From the NCBI RefSeq assembly GCF_047511655.1, contig NC_133396.1, forward strand, positions 134,115,490 to 134,179,489: 64,000 nt of DNA, read 5' to 3'. The position numbers and the translations under genes are program-made. Each line of letters begins with the position of its first letter. Position 1 is the first letter of the stretch. The notes beneath the pieces are model-generated. The model worked only from the letters and a program-made list of their open reading frames with translations. It made no database searches and was not told the origin of the DNA. This document shows positions 40,320 through 55,300 of the stretch, piece after piece. The stretch comes from Castor canadensis. Lineage: Eukaryota; Chordata; Mammalia; Rodentia; Castoridae.

Positions 40320-43300
40320 GTAAAGTTAATTCTTAATATTCCTTATTCTTTAAAATATAAATGGAGATTCTAACAGGCATACAACTTGAATTTTAACCTA
40401 ATCTTTCATTTTTGATACATCATTTTATAACAGGTGCTTTTTATAAATACAAATTGTTATAATATTTAAACAACCTTTTTCTTTGAGCAAAACTTGTCTA
40501 CTATTCTTGTAGTAGCATAAGTTTAAAAAACTGTTTCTCTAAGTTTGGGAAACCAGAGTCTAAATACTTTAGAGGGTTTTCTAAAGAATAATATGGCAGT
40601 TTAAAGAAGTCACATTTTTACCTTAATTCTAACTTCATGCAAGAATCCATTCTTAACTTTAACAAAAACTTGTATAATTTGAATTCTCTGTTCATAAAGT
40701 GAGAACTTGATGTGGACAATTTGAAAAAGAAATAACCATAAATCATCAGCAAGATTTTCTGCTCTTGATAACTTTGATCTTTGTCCCGATAATTTATTCA
40801 CTGGCTGGAGTCATTCAGTAGTGATGACCGTGTAGTTGATTAGACAATGGGGACACTTTTGACAGCCAAGGGGGACTCTATTAGTGATCTCGTGTGGGCA
40901 GCATTATAAATCAGAACAACCCATACATGTGGATTTTCTAACAATTAGAAATCTTTACAGCCAGAGTGCCTAGTGTGTAAGATTTGCATAAGCATGGAAG
41001 GTAGGCAGTGTACCAGTGTGCGTTATTTAGGAAGTAACAGTCATTAGACTGTGGGGTTAAGAATCTAGGAGCTAAATTAGCAATCAGCAAGAGTGAACAT
41101 GTAAAGTTAGGAAACATAAAAACAAAGCTTTTCTAAAATAAACACTTTAAAGAATTTGTGGAAACAAAAAACCCTTAAGTTATCATTTCCTTTCAGTTAA
41201 ATAGTTTACCACAGATTTTCTATCAGAAATGTCTGTAATTATTATAAAAGTGAAAGAAGTATAATTTACCTCATTTTATACATTTAATTCTATAACAGGA
41301 TTATTTTTACATGAAAAGTGCCTACGGTTTTATTTTTCTGTTTGAATTGGGAAGTGTATACTGATATCACTGTCTATTATCTATACTGTGATGCGTTCCA
41401 ATGTTCTAGCTAGTTTTCTACTACATGGATGTAATTTTATTTCACACTAGCAAAACTAGTGAGTGGTTTGAAGACAGAGACCTCGGTCTCATATTCCCAT
41501 ATCTTCCCAACCACTGCTGAGAACCTCGGGAAGGTTTTGTTATGTCCTTAGTTACACAAATACCTTCATATGCATTGTTATTGCATGTGTTTTACACTCA
41601 CATTAATGAAAACATACTGTAGGTTTTATCTTTTTGTTTTATTTTACTTGATGCTATTCAAATTTATTTCTAATTCACTAGACCTATTTTGTTGCTTTTA
41701 ACTGCTGCATGGTAGTTAATATATTTTAGTTATCTGTTCATTTGATGATGGACATGTAGTTACTCTAATTTCCTCCTAACCACAAATAACTCTGTAATCC
41801 ATACTGTCAATCAATCTTCTTACGTTTCTGTGGGAATTTCTTTAGCTCATGTTGACTCACAGGTGGGATTGCTGGGTCATTTTAGGACTTGATTTCTGTG
41901 AGTACATAGTGACAGATGACTTTGCAGGATGGGTATTTCAAAGTATGTAACCTCTAAAAGAAGTCAGAGTTGTCCTCTCCACCATCCATGCTTGTGCTCA
42001 GGCAAGCCCTCTACCACTTGAGCCCTCAGCCCTCTTTATATGTATTTTTTGATGTTAAGGCTTCTGAAATTTCCTGAATATAAATGATTACTTTTTCCTA
42101 CCTTATGCCTTTTAATAGCTGGCTTGTGAGAGCTCTGATTTTTTAATTAAAAACTGCAATTTTTTAAAAAAAGTTTTAAAAAACTTACAATTTTAGACAT
42201 TGCAAACTCCTAAAATATTATGTATGTGTTTTGTGGACAGTAACTTTCATTGAAAGAAATTCTTAACTTTAATATAATCAAATTCACTAAATTTTGCCTT
42301 TTGGTTCCTGCTATTTTCCTATACTTTTGAGCTGTGGTTGGTGCCTCTGGAATTGTACAATATAGGGGATCTTACTGTCATAAAGTAGAAATTATAAATT
42401 TTAAAATTTTATTTTGCTTATTAGTTCTTTGGTTAAAATGATTTTGCTATTTTCCACACTTAATTGGTTGTATTAAATACTATACACAAACTTGAATTTG
42501 TCATGTGTCAAGTACAATGCTGAATCCATACAAACGAAGTGATAGGTAGGCACTGTGTTGTAAGTATCTAGAAGTAAGTTAAAGCACACGGGAGGAGGTG
42601 ATATTTAATGGGAGAGACTTGAACATCCTTGGATTTTGGTTTCTACAGGGGTTTTTGGACTCAACCCTCAGCCAATACTGAGAAAAAACTGTGTGGCTAG
42701 TGAGGACTGAAATGTGGTTGGTCCAAGTTGAGAAGTGCTGTTAATGTAAATATCCACTGGAATTTAAAGAGTAAGAGAAAAAAAGAAGCGAAATATTTTC
42801 ATATAAATATATATCATTCAAATATAAATTTACTTCATTCAAACAAAACCTAACTGGTTTTCACTTTCATTAATGTGACTACTAGAAATTTAAAAATTAC
42901 AGACGTGACTTGCACTATGTGTCTGAGAGAATGCTATTCTAGAAAGATAGGGAACACTTCCCAGAAGATGTGGCATGCCAGTTTTATCCCGACTAGCAGA
43001 CTTGTTTAGTGTTGCTAGCAGATTATGATGGGGAAAAAATGGTGTGGGATATATGGATTGTCAGAAAACCACTTTAAAAATATAGGTAGTTCAAAATAAG
43101 TACAAGCTGCAGTGTCTGCAAATATTTTTTAATTAAAATTGTGTCATTTCTTGATCATAAGTTTCATGGTTTTAGCATGTTTTTCCACTTTCAGCTTGAG
43201 TTTTACTCATTTCAGAGAAATACTGTGACTTTCCGAATGTGGAAAATGGAAACATTGCCCAATATTATTACACTTTCAAAACCTTTTACTTTCCAATGAG

Positions 43301-46300
43301 CATAGACAAGAAATTGTCATTCTTCTGCTTGGCTGGTTACACAACTGAGAGTGGGAAACAAGAAGAGAGAACCAGATGTACAACAGAAGGCTGGGCTCCA
43401 GAGCCAAGGTGCTTCAGTAAGTTGCACAGGTTGCCAACACGATGCTACTATTGCAAGGAGTTAGTTTATAGAGAGAAGCTAAGGTATTTCTATAAATTAT
43501 GGAAAGTGATTAAACCTTTTGGAAAATAAGAACAAAGTTACTGGAAAAGTATTCTTTTTGACCAAATCTGAAATTCTGTAAATAATGTTCTTATATTAAA
43601 ATATTATTTTAAGAGTTTGCTGTGAAGGGAGTAGGGTAGTAACAAAAGGGTTGTTTTTCACACTACGGGGGACAGAGATGCTATTGAATTACTTTTAGTA
43701 ATGAGGAAATTCTCATATACATCATTTTTGATAGGAAGCCAGAATAATGCCTGAGACGCACCCTTAGCAAGGACAGCTGGTGCTTTATCATTTGCAAATG
43801 CATCACTGCTCTGTGTGCCTACTCCTTCTACTATCCTTTGAAAACTGTGTCTTTCTGAATTTTGAGTTCAAATGCGTGAGAAGGAATTATAATGGATTCA
43901 TCTCATTATTACTGGGTCAGCTGAACTCTCTAGAGCTAAGAATTCTTTAAGCTTTGTTTTCCAGAGTATGGGACTTTGGTTGAGTCCATTTCACTTAGAA
44001 GAGAAAGTTGGGTATAGTAGTAACTGTGGTTGAGTAAACACATCTCTTTAGAATAATTACTAATTTTGAGACTTCAAGACCGACCATAATTTAGCCTTTG
44101 CATTTTTTGTATTAACAAAAACACAGGTTAACTCTAATAAATTAATCTCACTTCTAACCAGAGCATAGAAATAAATTATGTACTTTAGATTTATTAATTA
44201 TCTTGGAAGACAGAACATTGAAAGGGAGGTTAGCATGGTAATACAATGATTAAGATATAACCTCTGCAATCATCCTGAAGGCAGCGAGTCCAGCTTCACC
44301 ATTAGGAACATGACAAACATTCTGAGCCTACATTGCTCATCCATAAAGTAGGGCTAATATTGTTCCAGGGAAATAACTCATATAGTGTTTGCCACACAAC
44401 AAGTATTACATTTATTAAATATTAACCTTGGATGAGCCTTTCAACTCTTCTAAACTGGTCTGTTCATGATGGTCTAGTAATATAGCTTATAAAAGTGATA
44501 GAGCACTACATGATATTAAGGCAATTTTATTATCTAACACAAAACTGTTTCAAGTATTTACTTTAAAAATAACTGTGAAAAAGGTTTTGAAGAGAGTATC
44601 TGTGATTAAATGCACTATGCTTGGGCTGACTACTGGTGATTCCAAAATACTTGCTGAAAGACTGAATGAGCAAAGTTTTCATATTAAGACAAGATGTTTG
44701 CAGAACTTAAAAGTGTATTAAATAGACATGTGTTCCTATTACATTACCAAATACAATAGACTAAATGTGTTAGGAAGTAGAGCCAAAAGAAATTTCTTAA
44801 ATTTGCATTAGTAACAATTTATGGAAGAGCTTAGGATGAATTTTCTAAAAGAAGATGTAGTAAGGATAGGAATGACTATAAAAATAAAATTAGTAAATAC
44901 AAAGAATGTCAATAAATCAAATCCATTTCCAAAGAAATATTATGTAGGACATGAAAAATGTTTCAAAATTAAATCAAGAAATTGTGGAGTGAAATTCCAA
45001 AATTCTTTTAAATTCCAACTAAGGGTAATATTACACTTTTTTCATCAGTTTACCACTTAGTAAAGCACAAATTTAATTTCATCATTAAGAAAAGAAATAT
45101 TTTTCCTCTGTAGGAAAATGCACTAAACCTGACCTAAGAAATGGCTACATCTCTGATGTGAAATTTTTGTACAAAATCCAAGAGAATATGAGTTATGTTT
45201 GTGCTACAGGCTACAAAACCACTGGTGGGAAGGATGAGGAAGTGATTCAGTGTCTTGCTCATGGATGGTCTTCCCAACCAAGCTGTAGGAAAGAACAAGG
45301 TATGTGTGCAAGAAGCATTTCCTAACACTGATGATAAGAGTGTTTGATGTATACTCTCTTCCACTGACAGGCATTTTCATTTAGTAGAATTATGTCTGCA
45401 AATATGAGAATTGTATGGTTTTGCTCAAATGCCAAGTATTTTCTTAATCTGTGTATTCTCAACTCCTACAACACACTCTGACAATCCCTACTTTGGTTTA
45501 ATAAAAAAGAATTGAAATGGGATAAAATGAGAAGCACCTTAATAATCCTTTTTCTCACAATATGAATGCCACAATTTTCTTTATTATAGAACAACTTGCT
45601 AGCATGATTTAATTTGTTTAAATTGTACAAATCCACTGATGGCATCTAATCAAAAAATTGTAAGCCAGGCACCAGTGGCTCATGCCTGTAATCCTAGCTT
45701 TTCAAGAGGATCTTGGTTCGAAGCCAGACTGGGCCAAAGTTCATGAGACCCTATCTTGAAAAAAAACCTTCACAAAAAATGTTCGAGTGGCTCGAGGTGT
45801 AGGACCTGAGTTCAAACCCCAGTACTGCAAAAAAAGAAAGATATTACTTTGAAATGCTTCAATTGTGGCCTTTGATCAAGTACAATGGGCCAGAACTTTA
45901 AGAACAGAAGATTGACAGAATTCACTCACACGGAATATGAAAAAAGAGCATTCAGAGGCAAAGGCAAACTTCGACTATTTTTCAATTTTTGACAAAGGTT
46001 GATTTTGCCATGAAAATACATTTTGAGACTTCTTTTTAATATTTTAGGTTGTGATAACATTCATAAAATAACTTTAATTTTTTAGAAACATGTTTGGCCC
46101 CTGAATTACATAATGGAAATTATTCCACAACCCAGAAAACATTCAAGGTGGGGGACAAAGTACAATACAGATGTGCTGCTGGCTACTACACAGCTGGAGG
46201 ACAGCAGGCCGAAGAGATGGAATGTCACACGCACGGATGGTCTCTCACACCACAGTGCACCCGTAAGTTCTTGCTCTCAAAAGAGCCCACGCTCACCTTG

Positions 46301-49300
46301 GAAAATTGACTTCACATGGACGTGCATATAAGCTGCTATTCTACCAAGTTTCCATTTTGCTTTTTGCTTCTAGTTTTAATTATGGGAATCATAGGCTTTG
46401 ATAATTTAAAGTTCTAAAACAAGAAAACAAGTTAAATGAAAGCAAATATATTCAAATAAATATATTTATATATTCTATAAGCATATATATGAAAACAGAA
46501 TGTAGCGGATTCATTAGTTTCTATCCCAGATATGGCATATAAATAGTAAGTGAATTTTGTTCTAGTAGGAAAAATAAACACTTTTTTGCATTTTTTATCC
46601 ATTCTTTTGTTTTTAGGATTAACATGCTCTGCTTTAAAATTAATAGAGAATGGATATTTTCACCCTGTAAAGCGAACTTATGAAGAAGGAGATGTGATTC
46701 AGTTTTTCTGTCATGAAAATTATCATCTAAGTGGATCTGATTTGATTCAATGCTATAACTTTGGTTGGTACCCAGAATCTCCTGTATGTGAAGGTAAATT
46801 TTTAAGTTTCACACTTAGATAAATAATATCTCATATCTTATCAGCTTTAAATTCTACAGGCTCTGAAATATGTCTTTGGTGATAACTAATTCTACTCTTT
46901 AGTATTGGTTTTAAAATAAATATCTTTTAAACCTGGTTTTTAAATAAATATCTTTTAAACCAATGCTAAAAATCTTTAATCCATCTGAAGAATTTTGAAG
47001 CTTTGTATTAGTTTGTAAAGTACATATCTTTTAAATTTAATATTTTAAAATCTGTATTATAAATTTAAAATCTCTTGCTAGAGTGAATAAATTTTCTTAC
47101 TGGGAATTACTAGAGCCAATTACTGCAAGCTTGGAAGCTTTATAACAATACTTTTCTCAATGGCCATATATTTGTTGTGGATGTGGACATTCAATCTAAA
47201 ATAGTGGGGTAAAAAGCACAAAAAACAGAAGAACATTATCCAGAAGTGAACAAGAAATATAGAAACTCATCTAGTAAGAGTTATCCAACAATGCGTTCGT
47301 TAAGGTAACATTTCTACCCTGGGTGTGCTCAAGCGGGGTGATTACCTGTCAGAAGACACCAGTTCATTAGTCATTTAAACATACCTACAGCATGGTATGA
47401 AGAAGGCCTAAGTGTGGCAGAAGGAACACATGAAAAAAATAATTGCTTTGATGTGACCAATGGTATCATAAAGTCAGGTACAAAGTGCTTGAGCAGACAT
47501 TGAGATTCTGATTGATATGGTGTGGATAGTATTACAGAAGTTATGGGTGATATCTGAATTGAGTCTTAAACAGAAGTTCGAGGATATGGTGGGGGATAAG
47601 AAGTGATAAAAGGTTTGAGGGCCACTGTTTCCTCTGTAACACAGGAGACAATGTCATCATTAATAGGCAGTTCAAAGATGTGAATGCAGAACTTGGGAGA
47701 GAATGCTGAAGACTTGAAATAATACTAGGAGGAATGAAAGAGATAGCTGACTAGAGATAATCTGATCTATTATAGTTCTTTAAAAACACAGAACAATAAC
47801 TTTGATAGTTTTATAATTTTCCAGTCATATGCAACAACCTTGGTATAACAGGAGAGGGGAAAATTGTGAGCAAATTGCTTGTAACATGCTTCAAAAATAA
47901 AATGGAAAACCTACTTAACACCTATTGCACAACCCCTCTGCATATTAGTCACCGCCCAACCTGCCCTTTATTTTATAGGGAATTGTCATTAGATGCAGTG
48001 TAGAAGGCTGAGTAATGTCTCACCCACAAAAGATATACACATCCTAATCCTTGGAACCAGAGATGTTACTTTCTGTGGCAAAAGGAACTTTGTAGAAGTG
48101 ATTAATTTAAGGATCTTGAAGAGGCACTGTGACCTGGAGTTATTCATTTGGACCTTAAATGTACCTTGACTACAGAAGATGAAGTAGAAGATTTGACAAT
48201 GGAAGAAGCAAATGATACAAGAAAGGGGAACTGAAATCTAGAGGAAAAGTCTAAGCAGCTGTGCTCCTCTAAAACCTCCAAAAGGAATGCTGTTGTCTTC
48301 CTGATGCCTCCATTTTAGCCCAATGAAACTGACTCTGAACTTTTGGTCTCCAGAATTTAAGAGAAATAAATTGGGGTTGTTTTAAGCCACTAATTGTGGT
48401 AATTTATCACAGTAACAATTGAAAAACAACACAGTGTTTTAAAGTTAAGAACAGGTTTTAACTCAGGTAGACATAGACTCAAGAATAGGTCTGCCAGCTC
48501 TTACTAGTTTATTACTTCCTAAATTTTAATTTCTTTATGTATAGTATGGGAGAAGTATTAGTCCCTACTGAAGAACAAAAGTTATTTAGGGCCAGAGGAG
48601 ATAATGAATGTAAAATACCTCACCACAAGCTTTAAATCACTCCTATATTACCTCACAGCTTTTGTATGTTGGTCAGGAGTCTGGCTGTAGTTTGGTCACT
48701 CTCATCAGTGTATAGCAAAGCAGCTATCGAGGTAACAGCTGAGACTGGGGAATCATTGTCCAAGCTCCCTGTGGGTGTGGACAGCATTAAGGGCTTCTCA
48801 GGCTGCTGAATTTGAGGGTTTCAATTTCTTGCTAAAGATGGCCCTTTGCCCCCTGCCTCCATTTGGAAGCTCATGAGGTGGCAGTTTGCTTCTTTACAAC
48901 CACTCGCGAGTCTTTCAGCAAGAATGGTGTTACAAATTTATGCTGCACAATCAGGTATACATAACCACGTACTAACCCATCTTCTTTGCTACTGGCTAGA
49001 AGCAAGTCACAGGTCCCACTAGTGGAGAGCAATGTTACACAAGAAAGTAAACTTCAAGAGGTGGGGTGCTCCTAGAATCTGTCTGCCACATTTTCTATGA
49101 TCCTTGACACCACAGGCATTCTTATCAGACATTTATCATTGTTTGTAACTATATGACTAAATAGGCTGATATTTCTCTATTAGGAAGAAGAAATCGATGT
49201 CCTCCTCCACCTCTGCCTCTAAACTCCAAAATTCAAACACATTCAACAACTTACCGTCATGGAGAAACAGTTCATATAGAATGTGCTCTTAATTTTGTGA

Positions 49301-52300
49301 TCCAGGGGTCAGAACAAATACGTTGTGAAAATGGAAAATGGACAGAACCTCCTAAATGCATTGGTTGGTAACATTTTGAAAAAGCTTTCCCTAAAATGCA
49401 ATCTGCATATGTAGCTAAATGGTCTCTTCTGTTTAAATTACCTTTTCAGAAGAAAAGGAGAAGATAGCCTGTGAGAACCCACCCTTTATTGAGAATGGTG
49501 CAGCAATCCTACACTCTACAATTTATTACAGTGGGGATAAAGTGCCATATAGATGTGAAAAGGGGTACCACCTCCGTGGATCAAATGAAATAGCTTGTAA
49601 TCGTGGAAAATGGACACTTGCCCCTGAGTGTGTTGGTATGTATTCTGCCTTTACATCAATAGCTAAGCCCATAGTGCAAAATTTTCCATTCTGTTTATTT
49701 AATATACATTATCATAGCCAAAGACCACTCCTCACAAGACTTAGAAACATATTGTTACTGCACCTATTGTGCTACTTTTTTTTTAATGTGACTGGAGCCA
49801 TCTTTGTTTCTGATATCAAGTAAGTCTGGTGACATTACTTTTGCATCTAGCCATTCTGAATCTTCCCTTTTTGAGACACTGAAGGACATCACCAGGCTAA
49901 CCTATCACTCTTGGGAGTTACCCTTCCTGCTCTCCTTCTCATTTCTTGATCAGATATTGAAAAGAGCTCTCCAAACAAATTTATCTAGGATATTTATTAA
50001 TAAGGAAAGAGCTATAAAGGGTGCTGAATAAATTAGCAGAGGAAGAGAAATATTTTAAACAGAGAGAAAAAAGTGGACATTTTGTCCATGAGTCAATTAA
50101 GAACTGGGATAAAAAATAAGAAGGAAAAGAGTAAAAATGGATCATGCCAAAGGGCAGTTTTAGAGTTGGTTAAAGTCGTTCTAAACGTTTTGAGTATCTT
50201 TATCATAATCCCTTCATAGTGAAGAAAATAGAAAAATATATATACTAGTTCTCGCTATTCTTTCTTGCTCAGTAAATTTTAAAACTACTTGAGCTGAGCA
50301 GCATTTATTTTCATCTCTCATGAATTTAGAAATCTGCTGTCCTAAATTATACATTATAGCTGTTGAGATATAATAGTTTGGGTTACCGTATTGTATCATT
50401 ATATTGCTATCAGTTTGTATTAATTTTAAACAATCTCTTTTCTTAGAAAATATTGAGAATTGTAAGCCTCCACCTGAGGTGATGAATGGAGAGGTTGTTG
50501 GTGGGTTACAGACAAGTTACACAACAGGTTCCTCAGTGGAATACAGATGTATTGAGTACTACTTATTGAGGGGACCGAAGCTATCTCACTGTGAACAAGG
50601 AAAATGGTCATCTCCACCTGTTTGCTTGGGTAAGAAAGAGAACACACTAGATTTTTTATACTGTTAATGTTTGTATTTTTATTTTTTTGTCATTTTGTGT
50701 TTTTATGTTTTATAACAGAAATGGTTTCTTAGAGATTTTTTTTTTGAAATATTTCCCTTCATTTATTTAAGCAGAAGATCTGTAACATCTTAGTGTCTAG
50801 GGCCACATTAGTTCCTACCCCAATACTTATTTTTCTTATGGGAAAGTATTACAGGATGTAATTTATCATCTTAGTGTGTAATTCAGTAGCATTAGTAAAT
50901 TCAGGTTTTCCGCCCTCAATGTCTCTGCTGATATTGTCCGCACAGCACTATTCGGGGAGAAGCATAACAAGTCAGTCCAGGCCTTTCCTTGGTAGATCGT
51001 ATTGTGGTAGTTTCTATGCAACCACTTCCTCATCCAAGTAGTTACCTTTATTACATCTTATTGATCATATACAATGTTTATAGTGCTTCTGAGTATATTT
51101 TGGATTAAGGCATGATATAAGGAACATTCATGTTTCAAGTGGAAAATTGATGCAGTTATTAAAATAGTTACTGACTTTGAAATTCAATGGAGAAAAAAAT
51201 ATTCACCTCTCATCTCTAACCTATAGAGTTACTTCATTTGGTCACCCAAGTTGCACTTAAGAGTAATGTAACCAATCACTATAGGTGCATTAAACATGTT
51301 ACATTATGACTTTTATATTTCCTGAAGTTAAAATATTCATTTAAATAAAATATTAGAAATTTTCAACTACAGAAGCAACTCAGTGTTAGTTATGAAAACA
51401 GTAATAAGTAAACTAAAGCAGCTAAAAGAATGCAGAAAATATCAGTAGTCCTGCCTGAAACAATCACTTAGATAGTAAATGGCCTTCTAAACCTTTTTCT
51501 GGATATGTGCAAGCACGGGCACACACAAAAGTGTTAGCACACTACGCAGATTTAGTGTGTGTTTTATCCACTTAAAGTATGTGACAAGCATGGATTGACT
51601 TACTTCTACATATGTGTTTTAATGACTGCAGAATATTCCATAGTGCTTATAAAACCATAATTAATTTAACATTTATTGATGGAGATTCAGCATTCAATAT
51701 TTTAATAATGTAAGTGTACATTTTGTAACTAAATATGTTTACATTTTAAAAATATTTATTTTTATTTATGAATTAATTACATTTATTTTTCTATGTTTTA
51801 TTTTCTTCTCTGAATTGAAATTTCTATTCTGAAGACATCTGGAATTTTAAGCTTTTTCTTAGTTGATAAATGGTCCTTCACAAAGTTTTTTCTGTTAAAT
51901 AACCTTAACATAAGTGAATTAAAGTAGCAGTTTTCTTAATCTTTGTCAACCTTGAATATTTTAATCACTCTATTTTTTAATCTAATAAGAAAATTTACAT
52001 TAATTTCATTTTTCTACATTTTTATACGTTCATAAGACCTATATCTACATAAATTATACTATTCACTTGAGAATTGGCTATTGCAACTATTTTTATTTAG
52101 TTTGTGTTTATGGTGTTAAAAGACATAGGCCAGTTAGTTTTATATCTTAACCTCTTTTAACTTTTTGTTTGTGGTTTCTGTCTTCCCAGGATGCTATTTG
52201 CATTCTAATTCAAACACATCACCTATAATTTTTCTATGGCTCTCATATTTTCATAAATGTTCTTGATATTAAGTTTTTGGTGATGTGAGGACAGAGACTG

Positions 52301-55300
52301 GATGAAATAGTAAAGAAACAACCTCATAAGGAATGACAAGGTTTAAAGAAACCTGTCATTCTCTGCCTGGATCAGTTGCCTCAAGACATTTAGTCCTGTG
52401 GCTAATGAATGAAAGCAAATACCTAGTGAAGCTGGCATCAGGGCAGGAGGAGAGAGTCTTTTACATCTGGTTTATCTGTTGAAATTGAATAAGCTCCCAC
52501 TACAGATTCCGACAATATAAGGAGTAGATATTTTAAAATCTGAATTCTTATTCCAGACGTGAACTTTTCTAACCTTTTCCTGTTCTCTCTCTACTCCAAA
52601 CATTCTTGTCTTTTTATTTTTCTCCAAACAAGCCAAGCATCCTTGCAGCTCAGGGTGTTTTTGTTGGTTATTCCCTCTGTCAGGAACACTTTATCATCAG
52701 AAAAAGACACAGTTGACTCCTTAATAACCTTGCGCAAGTTTTTGTGCAAGTAGGTCTACTCAGTCATCTTACTTAAATGTGCAACTTCCCTTTCCTCTAA
52801 ACTTTTGATAGCCTTCCCTCTTGTCAACTCTTTTTTCCAACTAATATATCATAGGCTGTAGTTTTAAGATGATCACAAATTAAAAACTCATATATTATTA
52901 TAGGTGCTTCAGTTAGAAGGTAAACAGAGTCTTAGCTTTACTCATCAATATGTATTGAGCAGCAGGTTTTTATAGATGTTTAAAAGTTAAGTATACTTTC
53001 AATTTCTAAGTCATTTATCTATTTTCAGAGGAAGTGGGGATTGAACTCAGGGCCTCATGCTTGCTAGGAAAGTTCTCTAACCACTTGAGCCACGACTCCA
53101 GTCCTTTTGTTTTAGAGTTTTTAAGATAGGTTCTCAAGCTTTTGCCCAAGTGGCCTCAAGCCACAGTCCTCTTACATCTGCCTCCTGAGTGGCTAAAATC
53201 ACAAATTCATGCCTTGCCCTCAATGTTACCATATTATTGAAAGAAAATCATGATTTACCTGACTGTCTTGTGGCCTAGAACAGTATTTTTGATGTTTCAA
53301 ATGAATTGATTTTAATTATGACATAATGAAGACAATAAGGAATGTATAAAATCATTTAATAATGATAAAGTATATATTTTATTATCTATATGTGAGAGGA
53401 GCTTTAATGATGACAAATGTCAAATGTGAAATACTACTTTGGATCATTGTCATTTTTTTTCTTGGCAGCAATGGGGTTTGAACTTAGGACTTTGTGCTTG
53501 CAGGGGTGTCCAGTCTATCACTTGAGCCATGCCTCCAGTCCATAATTCTTGTTTCTAAAGTATATCACTTTCATATGTCAGGTGAGTGAAAGATTTAAAA
53601 TCGCGCTTTGTCTTTCAGAGCCATGCACTGTTAGTGTGGATCACATGGACAGAAATAACATAGAGATGAAGTGGACGTATGAAGGGAAGGTCTTACATGG
53701 AGATCTAGTAGACTTTGTATGCAAGCAGGGCTATGACTTGCCTCCCTCGACCCCACTGTCTGAGTTGTCTGTGCAGTGCAACAGGAGCGAAGTGAAATAT
53801 CCACAGTGTGTTAGAAAAGGTAAAACAACAGTGCTTTGAAGCAATTTCTCCCTTGGTTAAAGGTTGAAAGTTTATACTCATGACCCTAACCAAGTAACTG
53901 TCATCTTCTTAACCTATAAATCGGGACTGATCCATCTTCTAAATTAAAGTTAACATGTACACTTAGATAGGATGATTATGCTGACACATATGAATTCTAA
54001 GAAGTCATTTTTATGAAGAGAAAAATTAAGGGGTTTTGTAAGTATCCCCAAACTACTAGAGGATGACTTATCCTCATGTCAGCATGCAACAGTGCTATAA
54101 AACATTGCCTTACTTAGGGTTTTCTGGGGACCCTTACCTCAGAAAAGAGCTTGAAGCTGAATGTGAGACAGATTGTTTATTCCCTGGAGACAGGGAGTAT
54201 TACTTTTACTAAGAAAAAAAAAGAAGAAAATGCATGTGGAAAGCATGGCTTCAAGAGAGAGCTCATACATTCTCACTTTCCAGTAGACTGAAAAGGAAAA
54301 ATAAAATTGCAACTGTTAATAGTTTTCCCATTTTTATTAGCATATATTAGTTGTTCAAAAGGGTCTCATTGTGGTATTTCCATATATGCATACAATGTAC
54401 CCTAATCAAATGCTCCTTGTTTATTCCTTCTATTTTCATACGTGCATTGCATGTGTTTATTTCATTGTTCTATTTTCATACATGTATTACATGTGTTTAA
54501 AGTACTTTGACCATGTTCACTGGCCCCTACCATCTCCTGTGTCCTCCCTTTATCTGATGGTACTCACTCCCATTGCAAGTAAACATGCAATGGAGATACA
54601 CTCATGATTATAGCAGCAGTATTCACAATAGTCAATTTATGGAATCAGCCTCGGTGTCCATCTACCAATGAACGGATAAAGAAAATGTGGTATATATACA
54701 CAATGGAGCATTATTCAGCCATAAAGAAGAGTTAAATTATGTCATTTACAGGAAAGTGGATGGAACTAGAGGTCATCATGTTAAGTGAAATAAGTCAGAC
54801 CGAGAAAGACAAGTATCACATGTTCTCTCTCATAAGTGGAACCTTGTCCGGAAAAATGAATGACAGGAATGTGATTGTAACTATTTTTGAAAATCTGTAT
54901 TTAAATTTTATACCCTGGAAAACTCTAATGCAATAACTTTTATAGTTTGATATAATTACAGAAATATTTTCTATTTTTAAAAATATTTGAGAACTGCCTT
55001 AAATGTCTTTAAGGCAATAAAATGTGTAATTTATTTCTTTAGTAGTTATGAGCTAGCTGGGTGCTCATTATAGACACCCATTTCAAACTTTAAAATCATT
55101 TTTGCAGAATCTAAAGGAAGGTGTGCATCTCCTCCGCTTATTAAAAATGGAGTCATTATTAGTTCAACAGTTGGCATCTATGAAAATGGTTCCTCAATAG
55201 AATACAGGTGTTTTGATCACCATTTCCTACAAGGACCTCGGGAGGCCTACTGTGTAGAGGGTGTGTGGACTGCACGACCATTGTGTTTAGGTATGTTCTA

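Larger units (their letters stand above)
50630..53618 (+). other. F13B intron 8
   Basis: Old L1-like 3' wording at about 51480-51760 (minus), an L2-like segment at about 52540-52860 ('ggtgtttttgttggttattccctctgtcaggaacactt'), and two SINE pieces annotated separately. Otherwise unassigned. Confidence 0.45.
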
